Positions 1-8,900 of a DNA stretch of 34,891 bases are shown piece by piece. Source of the DNA: a virus. The stretch lies in IMG/VR virus record IMGVR_UViG_3300020457_000035, positions 1 to 34,891 of that record; one strand, 5' to 3'. The position numbers were made by a program, and so were the translations under genes. Under the pieces are notes generated by a model. It saw only the letters and a program-made list of their open reading frames with translations. It had not been told where the DNA came from and did no database searches. Each line of letters opens with the position of its first letter. Position 1 is the stretch's first letter.

Positions 1-43
1 TCGCTGAAAAAATTCTAAATTGATCAGTTAATAGGGCTGCCAT
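1..43 (-). CDS. Start of a virion structural gene, cut by the window edge
   Basis: Only the first 14 codons are visible, reading MAALLTDQFRIFSA from the ATG at 43. The start is supported by AGGA just before the ATG, though at short spacing, by a stronger GAGGA further upstream, and by a late promoter at the expected distance. From memory this N-terminus resembles a T4-like cyanophage structural protein, but too little is visible to name it. Confidence 0.6.
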   Translation of the reverse strand, partial: MAALLTDQFRIFSA

Positions 44-69
44 GTCCTAGGTACTATTGTCCTCTTGTT

Positions 70-77
70 TATTTATG
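70..77 (-). promoter_or_regulatory. T4-type late promoter octamer upstream of the edge gene
   Basis: The minus strand reads CATAAATA, identical to the site before the 406-aa gene. It lies 26 nt before the ATG at 43 and 4 nt after the stop of the 1523-aa gene. Confidence 0.68.
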
Positions 78-81
78 AAGG

Positions 82-3000
82 TTATGAGCGAACGCCAGTT
101 AAGTAGTCTATGCTCTTAATTCTATAGGATGCTCCACCAGTTCCATCTAGAAGTTCTCCACCCAATATTGCGTATGCAACTGCACCTGCTCCAGTGGTAT
201 CTCCACTAGCATTAGTAAATGTAACTGTTGGGTGTAAATTGTAGGTTCCATCAACAGTTTGAGTGATTCCATATCCACCATTATTAATGGTAATAGAAGC
301 AACTTGGTCACCTGCACCTGTCATAACAACTGTTCCTGTGCATTGAATGTCTCCGACATCTTCAATGGCAACTGTTGGGGTTCCTGTGTAATTCGTTCCC
401 GCACTTTGGATATAAAAATCAGTCACTGTGCTATTTTCAGAGAATTGATACAAGAAACCTCCCTCACCTTTAGCGACATTACCAGTATTAAATGGAACAA
501 TATTCTGTACCTGTAATACCTTATTTGTAGCATCCCAACCAACAACAGTTGCTTGAACTCCAGAAGATCCCCCAGTAACTACCTCGTTAACACTAAAGTT
601 TCCACCACTTCCACCCTCTAGATATATCTCAATAACTGCTGGATGATCTGTACCTTCATTAAGACCACCTGCAGTATCAACACCAGCAAACTTAAATGGT
701 ACACTAGCATCTTTAATTGCATCACCAACAGCAAATAGAGTTGTATTTGTTCCACCCTGAGTTGCTTCAATACCATAGAGAGAGTTGTAAATACCACCAT
801 CAAGATTAATTTGATTCTCGTAAAGAGTTCCTGTATTTACCAAATCTGGAATTCCATCACCAGCACCATCATTTTCATCATCATCTTCAAACTTTCTATT
901 TGTTACAGTTGAAATTGGTACAGTCAATAATGTGATAACATCAGTATCACTATCAGTTACCAACACTGGGTTTGGTGGAGTGCTTGTAGATGTGCTACTG
1001 TCTGCAACACCAGCATCAAATTGAACTGTGGCATCTTCTGTTGCTGCAATACCACCATCAATAAATGCCAATTCATCAATTTCAAAAGTTACTAATAGTT
1101 CTCTAGTAGCAGGATTCCAATCATAAACTTTTGAAATTTTGTTAGATGAATTTTCAACTCTACGAATAAGTCTATCACCAACATTAAATTTATATGTTGA
1201 TATACCTTCTCTATCATCCTGACTAGTGTCAAGAATAATTCTTTGATCATAATTAAAGTTTACACCACGAGTAAGACCAGAGAATTTCTCATCAGTTTTT
1301 GCGGTGTAGGATATAGTTTCATACCCAACAATAAAATTACCAGATCCAGGAAAAGAACTTGTAGATTTTACAAAAATTTCAGTGGCATCAGGAGTGATTG
1401 CTTTAGTTAATCCAGTAATATAAATGTTTGATGAATTATTTGCCTGACGAGCACCTGCTTTACGTTTTAAATCAACTAGTCTAGTGAAGATAACTTTTGG
1501 TGGTGATGTGTAACCTTCTCCTTCATCAGTAACAGTAATCGATACGATTTCTCCTTGATCAACAGCAGCAACTGCTTTTGCACCAATACCTCCTCCACCA
1601 GTAATTAAAATAAATGGTGCCTCTTGATAAAACTCTCCAGCATTAGCAATATCAATTCTTGTTACCTTTCCAGTAGTATCAATTTTTGCAGATCCTTGAG
1701 CATCCTGTCCACCACCACCTTCAAAGATAACTGTTGGAGCAGTAGCATAACTTCTACCAGCATTGAGTAAAGTTAGACCAGTAACAGTTTGAACAGTAGG
1801 AACACCAGTTGCACCAGATCCCTCACCACCTAATATTCTAGCTTTTGCAGGTCCGTAATAGTTATCACCATTTTTAGACATCTTAACATAAGATACTGTT
1901 CCTGAATCAGTCAAGACAATATCACCTGCAGCACCATCAGGAAAAAGATCTACAACATCAGGAACTACACTACCTTCAAATAAAGGAACTCCATACATTT
2001 TAGGACCAATAGCATATGGATATACAGGATTTGCACTGCTATCTTCACTCATAAAATATGCATAAGTTCCATTTGGATACTCAGGAGTTACGGCAAACTT
2101 ACCATTGAATTCATCTAATGTACCTACAGAAGTATCGTAGATATAGTCTTGTACTAAATCTCCTAAAATATAACCAACCTGAACAGTTCTAACACCTAAA
2201 CCAGAAGTGCTATATCCAAAGACATAGAGAGTAGTTGGTGCTGTAACAGGAACAGTAAATCTAATTTCTCTTGTGGTTGCTGTATTGAAGGCACTAAGAT
2301 ACGCAGCAAATCCAGACACAGCAGATCCATCAATATAATATTCAACTCCCAATTCATATAAGAATGAAGTTTGTCCTATATCAGATGGATTACCTGTACT
2401 ATGCCATCCATCATTAGTTGCACTGATTAGTAAAAAATTAGCATTATTTGATGCATCATTTTGATTGAATATAATTGTCTTACCTCTATCAAAAGATAAG
2501 AAATTTGGTCTAGATCCATCAAATAAAAACTCATTGTTAGAAACAGTTACTGCATATGTAACTGTACCTGCGGTAGTTACCTGAGGTCTTGTACCAGGAA
2601 GTTCTGCAGTAGTTTTAAGACGGAATGATGAAATTTCTCTTGTTACAACACCATTATCGTAAGTTACGTTAATTGACGCTCCCATATATCCATGTGCCTG
2701 ACATGCATAATACAAAGTGTTAGGTGCATCTGAAGCAACTGTAATACTCACACTACGATTTGTAGCAGTAGGATGACCAGCAGCATAAGTTGCATAGTCA
2801 ACATTACTTCCATCTAATGTATATACAACACCAGTTTCATATCTATCTACTCCTCCATATGCTGATTCTACTTCACTAAAGTATATCGCATGTGTGGTAT
2901 TAGATGCATCATTTTGATTAAATGTATATGTTGCTCCTCTAACAAATGTAAGAACTGGGGATTGAGTAATACCAGTAAACTGTCCACCATTAATATAATA

Positions 3001-4653
3001 TCCCTTTCCAGATCCTTGTCCAAAGAAAGGATGACTTGATGTTTTACTAGCAACAGTTACCGTGTAGGAAATTGTAAGACCGTCAGGACTTCTGTATCCA
3101 AAAGGTCCGTAAATAGGATAACCATCGAAAGACATACCAAGAACTTTAGAATGTCCGTCAATATGTCTTGAACGATCTATGGTTGAAGCATCGTTGGGTT
3201 GAAAGAAACCCTCAGCATAATAATTATTAGTTAAAGTCTCAGCACTGGTATCTGTACTGATGATGATATATCCTTCATCACCATCTTGACCAGACATATT
3301 TGGATGGTTCTTACAGTAATAATAAATTCTACTTGTCTCATCTTCATTCATCATGAATATTGGAGCATATTCATCTTCATAATCTGCTGCAGGTGCTGCA
3401 GATGCTCCAGTGCTTCTATAATAAAGAGTACCAGGATTATCGTTATGAGTACCGTCAGGAGTTATACTAAATCTAATCGGATGATTATTATTTGAAGAAT
3501 CGGATTGATTGAAGTTGATTATATAATTTCTTTTTACTGTAATATTTTCTGGAGCAAAATAATATGTACCTGGCGAGAAAGGACCAAATTTTGCAGCGTC
3601 AGGACCGAACTCAATATAATAAGCATTAAATGATATTGGATCGCTTTCAACAGTAAAAGAAAATCCTGTAGAACCTAAGCATCTATCATTTTCTTCAAAA
3701 CTATCACCATTAAGATTTCTAAGATAAATTCTGGTAGGTACGTTATTACCGTCTCTTACAACCTTTGTTATTTCTCCGTTAGCAGTACCTCCAATTTCAT
3801 CAACTGTTCTGCCAACTTCAAATGTACCAAGAGTTTCATCAGTATTAGTAATATTTAAAACTATATTTCCTTCAACCTTTGTAGTCCAAGTAAAATGTTT
3901 AAATTTACCCCATTCAAAAACACCATTACTTAAAGCAAACTCATTAATCAGTTTGCTAGATTGATAATATCTTACATTTCCATCAGTTACATCATCATAA
4001 ACACCATTGTTTTTGATGTAATTATATTTTACAGAATCAATAGCAAAATTAACAGGAGCACCACCTTCAGTTCCCCACTCTGGAGTATGAAAAAGACCTC
4101 CATTCGCAAGAATACCTATTGTTTTATTTGATTGTTCTACTCTAGTACCAGGATCAGGTACATCTTTACCACCACGATATATAAACGTTTGATCAAAAGT
4201 ACGATCAACTAAAGATCCACCACCAGGTGCTGCCTCTTCTTGAATCCAAGTGGGTTTTGGATGATTATCAGATTGAATTCTTATTCTATCAGTAATAGAA
4301 TCAAATATTCCTGTTGTAGGAGAATTTGGATGTCCTTGCCAAATTCTATTAAGATCAAATGAATCTATAACTGTTGGAGTTTCTTGTTCGGGAAAGAATT
4401 GTAAACGTAGAGGATCATAACCCTTACCTCTTTCAAGAACTCTTACATGAATAATTTTGCCAGAATCAGGATCAATAATTGGATACAGTAATGCTTCCTG
4501 ATCAGGTGTACCACAACCATCAACAGTCAATCTAGGTGGATCTGAAGGATCATAACCTTCACCACCGTTTTTAACTTTTATAGCACGAACACCGAAAATC
4601 TCATCAAAGATGGGTTCGATAACAGCACCAGATCCAGGAACAGTTCTTGTCAT
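82..4653 (-). CDS. Large fibre/virion protein with YHYH and cupredoxin-like domains (1523 aa)
   Basis: A mosaic virion protein, probably a tail fibre or baseplate appendage, encoded 5 nt after the 406-aa gene. In order: N-terminal GY unit (about 30-80); a region of unknown fold; cupredoxin-like module 1 (about 345-465; H391, C447, H450, M453); YHYH core (about 500-520, SFDGYPIYGPFGY); cupredoxin-like module 2 (about 560-670; H588, C651, H654, M657); a degenerate third module lacking the ligands (about 700-815); the second YHYH block (about 840-890, EFNGKFAVTPEYPNGTYAYF); GY units (about 912-1058); and an acidic DxDxDG-like stretch (1257-1270). Modules 2 and 3 therefore interrupt the YHYH domain. 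No clear ribosome site precedes the ATG, so reinitiation from the upstream gene is likely. Host or glycan contact is a plausible role but is not shown. Confidence 0.87.
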   Translation of the reverse strand: MTRTVPGSGAVIEPIFDEIFGVRAIKVKNGGEGYDPSDPPRLTVDGCGTPDQEALLYPIIDPDSGKIIHVRVLERGKGYDPLRLQFFPEQETPTVIDSFDLNRIWQGHPNSPTTGIFDSITDRIRIQSDNHPKPTWIQEEAAPGGGSLVDRTFDQTFIYRGGKDVPDPGTRVEQSNKTIGILANGGLFHTPEWGTEGGAPVNFAIDSVKYNYIKNNGVYDDVTDGNVRYYQSSKLINEFALSNGVFEWGKFKHFTWTTKVEGNIVLNITNTDETLGTFEVGRTVDEIGGTANGEITKVVRDGNNVPTRIYLRNLNGDSFEENDRCLGSTGFSFTVESDPISFNAYYIEFGPDAAKFGPFSPGTYYFAPENITVKRNYIINFNQSDSSNNNHPIRFSITPDGTHNDNPGTLYYRSTGASAAPAADYEDEYAPIFMMNEDETSRIYYYCKNHPNMSGQDGDEGYIIISTDTSAETLTNNYYAEGFFQPNDASTIDRSRHIDGHSKVLGMSFDGYPIYGPFGYRSPDGLTISYTVTVASKTSSHPFFGQGSGKGYYINGGQFTGITQSPVLTFVRGATYTFNQNDASNTTHAIYFSEVESAYGGVDRYETGVVYTLDGSNVDYATYAAGHPTATNRSVSITVASDAPNTLYYACQAHGYMGASINVTYDNGVVTREISSFRLKTTAELPGTRPQVTTAGTVTYAVTVSNNEFLFDGSRPNFLSFDRGKTIIFNQNDASNNANFLLISATNDGWHSTGNPSDIGQTSFLYELGVEYYIDGSAVSGFAAYLSAFNTATTREIRFTVPVTAPTTLYVFGYSTSGLGVRTVQVGYILGDLVQDYIYDTSVGTLDEFNGKFAVTPEYPNGTYAYFMSEDSSANPVYPYAIGPKMYGVPLFEGSVVPDVVDLFPDGAAGDIVLTDSGTVSYVKMSKNGDNYYGPAKARILGGEGSGATGVPTVQTVTGLTLLNAGRSYATAPTVIFEGGGGQDAQGSAKIDTTGKVTRIDIANAGEFYQEAPFILITGGGGIGAKAVAAVDQGEIVSITVTDEGEGYTSPPKVIFTRLVDLKRKAGARQANNSSNIYITGLTKAITPDATEIFVKSTSSFPGSGNFIVGYETISYTAKTDEKFSGLTRGVNFNYDQRIILDTSQDDREGISTYKFNVGDRLIRRVENSSNKISKVYDWNPATRELLVTFEIDELAFIDGGIAATEDATVQFDAGVADSSTSTSTPPNPVLVTDSDTDVITLLTVPISTVTNRKFEDDDENDGAGDGIPDLVNTGTLYENQINLDGGIYNSLYGIEATQGGTNTTLFAVGDAIKDASVPFKFAGVDTAGGLNEGTDHPAVIEIYLEGGSGGNFSVNEVVTGGSSGVQATVVGWDATNKVLQVQNIVPFNTGNVAKGEGGFLYQFSENSTVTDFYIQSAGTNYTGTPTVAIEDVGDIQCTGTVVMTGAGDQVASITINNGGYGITQTVDGTYNLHPTVTFTNASGDTTGAGAVAYAILGGELLDGTGGASYRIKSIDYLTGVRS
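1480..1925 (-). repeat. GY beta-repeat cluster in the 1523-aa protein
   Basis: Residues about 912-1058 hold four GY-type units (SKNGDNYYGPAKARILGGEG, NAGRSYATAPTVIFEGGGG, NAGEFYQEAPFILITGGGG, DEGEGYTSPPKVIF), the same repeat class found in the giant protein and the 974-aa protein. Confidence 0.78.
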
Positions 4654-4658
4654 TTATA

Positions 4659-5879
4659 TCAGATTAATACGTTGATAGTGCCATTCATAAGTGCATGAAT
4701 GGTGCATTGATAATAAAGAGTATTTGGAGAATCCATAGGAACTGTCCAATACAAAACATTAGTTCCGCTACCACTTTGACCTGCAGTATAAGCAGTTCCA
4801 GAAAGTCCTTGAGTACTTTGAATTCTAAATGGGTGAGTACCACCATTTGAACTATTATCAAATGCGTACGTCATACCTCTCATAACATAGATTGTTGGAT
4901 CACTAGTAGCAGAAGAGAAACCAGGACCATTAAATGTAAAATGACTTGCTCCATCTGCACCAAGTTCCCACCAAGTCATTGGACTCTTGGTAACCACCCA
5001 ATTAGTTCCATTCCAATACAAAGAATCACCCTGAACAATTCCTGTAACATCGGTATCGGTTAATGCAGAGAAAGTTGTAGTTAACGATCCACTAAAATTA
5101 ACAGTTAACGTATCACCAGTAATTGCAGTTGTAATGTTTGTACCACCTGCAATAGTGAGAGTATCAGATACACTATTCGCAGTAGTGGTGCCTGAATCAC
5201 CAACAATAGATGCAAAGGTATTAGATTGACCAGCACCAGCTACATCATCAGCAGGAACAAAATTAGTTCCATTCCATTTCAATACTTGGTTGGTAGTGGG
5301 TGCAACAGTTGTAATATCAACATCTGTTAGAGAATCAAGTCCTGAGTATTCTGTTAAAAGTTTTACTCTAGTATCACCAACACCACCAGCAGTGATGTTC
5401 ATATTTACATATGGGTTATCATCACCATCAACTGTAAAGAAATAACCAGGTGTAGACGCGGCAGTGGGAGCATTACCCAATGCAGTGTATTCATTTTTAT
5501 AAGAGATGGTAGATGCTACGGAAACATTTCCAGAAGTTCCATCAAAAATTGTTGTTTGAGATCCAGCAGTAATCCTTACATCACCAGTTCCGTTTGGAAC
5601 GAGAGTTATATCACCATTTGACGCGGAAACAATAGAGTTTCCAGAAACATCTAACGCAGAAGTAAGTGCATTAAAATTTGAAGGAGCAAAACTACTTCCA
5701 TTGTATCTCAAAACCTGACCCACTGCGGGGTTAGAAAGAGAAATACCTAGAGTAGTTCCATTACCAATGGCAGAATACACTTCATTAAAATTATCATTAA
5801 TCTTATCACCACCACTTCTTAAAGTATCACCTGTATTGTCATTAGCTGTAGTACCAATGTTTAGGGGTTGTTTAGCCAT
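4659..5879 (-). CDS. Tail-fibre-like protein with C-terminal cupredoxin-like domain (406 aa)
   Basis: The N-terminus (NIGTTANDNTGDTLRSGG, then KINDNFNEVYSAIG) is a motif I recall from many cyanophage fibre-like proteins. The body is low in charge and rich in Thr, Asn and Gly. Three copies of a QVLRYNGSSF / QVLKWNGTNF / DSLYWNGTNWV motif and a DITLVPNGTGDVRI segment point to an extended trimeric beta fibre. The last about 100 residues look like a small cupredoxin: a VMRGMTYAFDN strand, THPFRI with H349, and YYQCTIHALMNGTINV with C392, H395 and M398. This H...C-x2-H-x2-M set, with the closing strand, copies the type-1 copper loop of amicyanin. Whether copper is bound is unknown. A late promoter lies 20 nt upstream, and the ribosome site is weak (GCGAG). 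It probably acts at the fibre tip or attaches to the adjacent 1523-aa protein. Confidence 0.87.
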   Translation of the reverse strand: MAKQPLNIGTTANDNTGDTLRSGGDKINDNFNEVYSAIGNGTTLGISLSNPAVGQVLRYNGSSFAPSNFNALTSALDVSGNSIVSASNGDITLVPNGTGDVRITAGSQTTIFDGTSGNVSVASTISYKNEYTALGNAPTAASTPGYFFTVDGDDNPYVNMNITAGGVGDTRVKLLTEYSGLDSLTDVDITTVAPTTNQVLKWNGTNFVPADDVAGAGQSNTFASIVGDSGTTTANSVSDTLTIAGGTNITTAITGDTLTVNFSGSLTTTFSALTDTDVTGIVQGDSLYWNGTNWVVTKSPMTWWELGADGASHFTFNGPGFSSATSDPTIYVMRGMTYAFDNSSNGGTHPFRIQSTQGLSGTAYTAGQSGSGTNVLYWTVPMDSPNTLYYQCTIHALMNGTINVLI

Positions 5880-5899
5880 TACTCGCTACAATTTTTAAG

Positions 5900-5907
5900 T
5901 ATTTATG
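5900..5907 (-). promoter_or_regulatory. T4-type late promoter octamer upstream of the 406-aa fibre gene
   Basis: The minus strand reads CATAAATA, 20 nt before the ATG at 5879, and it overlaps the stop codon of the giant gene. The match to the late consensus NATAAATA and the similar placement to the two other sites support it. Confidence 0.7.
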
Positions 5908-8900
5908 GGTTTACTTCAGGGTCGATTAGTTCTTCACCATATAAGGAAAGGTCTGGAGCAGTCCAGTCATCAGGAACTTCTGTTTCAACAACAACATTTG
6001 GATTTTGATATCCAGTTCCACCATTAGTAACTGTGACACCAGCAACACCAATAAGTGCCTTAACTTGTCCATCAAATCCAGAGATAGAATCAAGTCTGAC
6101 AACAGGTCTGGATGTATATCCAGATCCACCAGAAGTGACGCTAACCCTCTCAATAAATCCATTGGTTAATACTGCTGTTGCGTCAGCATTTTGACCAAAG
6201 ACAGATCCAAGATAATCGAATGTAATTAATGAGTTTGAAGACTCAATAACAGCAACTTCACGATCACTTACCTCACCTTCAATATCAATAAAGTCACCCG
6301 CTTCAACAGGTGGTACAACCACATCAGCATCAACGTCTGCCTCAGAACCAACGTAAGAGAAGGCAACGAATGTGGATCCAAAACGAGGTATTTCTGAGAA
6401 GATAATTCTAGAACCAACAATCTCAAAACCAACACCAGGTTCCTGAAGAACACCATTAATAGAAACAATAATATTGTTTTCAGGTCTAATCACACTAGAC
6501 TGAACACCATCCGTGAGCGTAAGAGAATAGAAAATATCATCACGCTTGAGGTTAAATGACTGACGTAAAGAATCAAACTCAAATGAGATATCATCAAGTT
6601 GTCTTAGTTTACCAATATAGAAACCAGTAAAGGAAGATCCTAAATCAGGTGGTTCAGTAAACTGAATCTTATCGGAGAATGCGTTATAAGAATTAGCAGC
6701 ACCAGGAGGTTGAAGAACACCATTGATGAATATAAGCATATGTCCTTCAGGATCTGGAAGATATTGTGTACCATTATTAATGGATAGATCAAACGTGGTT
6801 TGAGTACCATCAAATCCTTTGAAGAAACGTTTAACTCTTGCTCTGAGAATTTCTCTAGTAACAATCGCAGAACGATAACCGTAAGAACCTCTAATACCAT
6901 CTCTTCCACTAAATGTTCCTGAGATGTTAGTGAGATATAATCTCTTATAAAGACCAGCATCACGAATATCTTGTATTAAACCTACAGCACCACCATCAAC
7001 CTCAAGTATATTACTAATAGTTGCAGATCCCTGTAATGTAACTCCGCTTAAACCATAATCTCCAACTGTGTTACCATTATTAATTGTTCCATTAACAGGA
7101 ACATAGTAGATGTAATTATTAGCAAGATCAACTTCAGTAATATATCCATAAACTGATGTATTCTGAGCAGTACCATTAACTTGATATAATTTATTACCAG
7201 GTTCAAATGTATTAAAGTTAGAATCAACAGTAACAGTCAAACGTCTGTGTCCAATGGATGCAACCTTTTGACCAACCTCAAGATCAAGACCTTCGTACTT
7301 AGTAACTTCTAGATATTCTCTAGAAGATTCTGGGAAGACAACAGAATTGACTTCAAGAGAACCCAATAAAGTTTCAGTATCAACAGTTAGTACTCCACCA
7401 CTGTTATCTGTTACTGCTGCTTGATTATTTTCAAAGACGACTGGTTTTGCGGTGTTAGCACTAGTATATCCTTTGAATGGTATATCAGTTTCAAAGGATC
7501 CTCTAATGTCAATGACATGTAAGCGATCTTCAATAGCACTAATTTGTGCGGTTGTATTATTTGTGGCACCAACAATGGTATCAAGAACTGAGAATGTTCC
7601 ACCAGTTATTGCAACATCAAGATACTTAAAGTTTGCATCTGTAGCAAATCCGTAAACTACACCAGTAACACTAGAGTCTCCTGATTTTTGAACAACTTCA
7701 TTCATTACAAAAGGACCATCTGTGATGTTACCATCAATCCTAAATCTCTTATAAACTTTAGCAATTTTTGCTTCGTTTAATCTTACAGTTTGAATTTCTG
7801 CATAGAGATCTCTATCATTAGAGTATATAAAGTCAGATCCAATAATTTCACCACTAATACCAACAGGAATATCACGCTCACCAAAGTCTTTAACTGCAAC
7901 AGTCAATCCATTGTTTTCACTAATAGTTGTGTAGTAAATATTAGACTTCAGTTGTTCCTTGATAATATCGATACTAGTTCTAACAAATGAATTTACAGTA
8001 TCTGCGTTGTAATTTGTAGCAGAGGTTGAATCAAAGAACTTAGAGAAACTAGCATTGGTTGAAGGACTTATCAACTCATTGCTCAACGCACGACCAACTT
8101 GATCTTGCATTAAGTCAAGAGCAAATTTCTTAATATTAAACTCTGCGTTAGCATAAAACTCTTGTCCACTAACAGCAATATATGTTGCTAATAGTTGATT
8201 TGTAAGTTTTGCACCCCAAGCAAATACACCAGCACCACCAGTGACATCAATAATATAGAAACCACCAACACCTGTAGTTGTGTTTCTTCTTGTTGCATAT
8301 GCAGCAGCATAAAGTTTTCCATCAAACAATTCTACTGCACTACCGAAAAATTCTCCATCCTGTGCATCAACAGCAGTTTCCTCAACCACATTAGTTCCAT
8401 CAAGATCGTAGACGTAAACAATACCTCTTTCATTACCAGCATCTTCATCTTGTTGTGCTCCAATCGCAATCTTGCCATTATCAACAGCAACAGAACTACC
8501 GTACATATCGGTTGAAGCACGTCTACCAACAGGTGCATACAGTTCAACTTCATTAGTTCCATCAAGGTCATAGATATTTGCCTTACCAGAACCTGTGATT
8601 CCGTTTCCATTTGCAAGATAAGAACCAACTACAATCTTGTTATCACCAACAGCAACCTTATTACCAAAACCACCTTGACCACCACCTTCAGGATTAGAAG
8701 ATGTAATTATAACTTCACCAGTTCCATCTAAGTTATAGACATAAACCTTTCCATTGCTTCCAGCACCTGGTACACCAACAACCAATTTACCGTTACCAGT
8801 ATCGATTGCCATTCCAAAGTTATCGTTAGATGCTTTATCTGATGCAGTAATGGTTCTTACGTAATTACCATTGAAATCAAATACAAAGACAGCACCTTGA

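Noticed and set aside
4646-4653. TATAAATG directly at the start of the 1523-aa gene, considered as a late promoter
   Set aside because: The last base differs from NATAAATA and it overlaps the start codon itself, leaving no room for a leader.
4681-4702. Perfect 8-bp inverted repeat (CCATTCAT / ATGAATGG) with a 6-nt loop near the end of the 406-aa gene, considered as a terminator
   Set aside because: It lies inside the coding sequence for the copper-loop residues (TIHALMNG), is not followed by a T tract, and the next gene starts soon after with no promoter seen.
4659-4975. Cupredoxin-like domain considered as a captured host plastocyanin (auxiliary photosynthesis gene)
   Set aside because: It is fused to a fibre-like body, lacks a signal peptide, has an amicyanin-like C-x2-H-x2-M loop rather than the C-x2-H-x4-M plastocyanin loop, and is related to modules in the adjacent virion protein.
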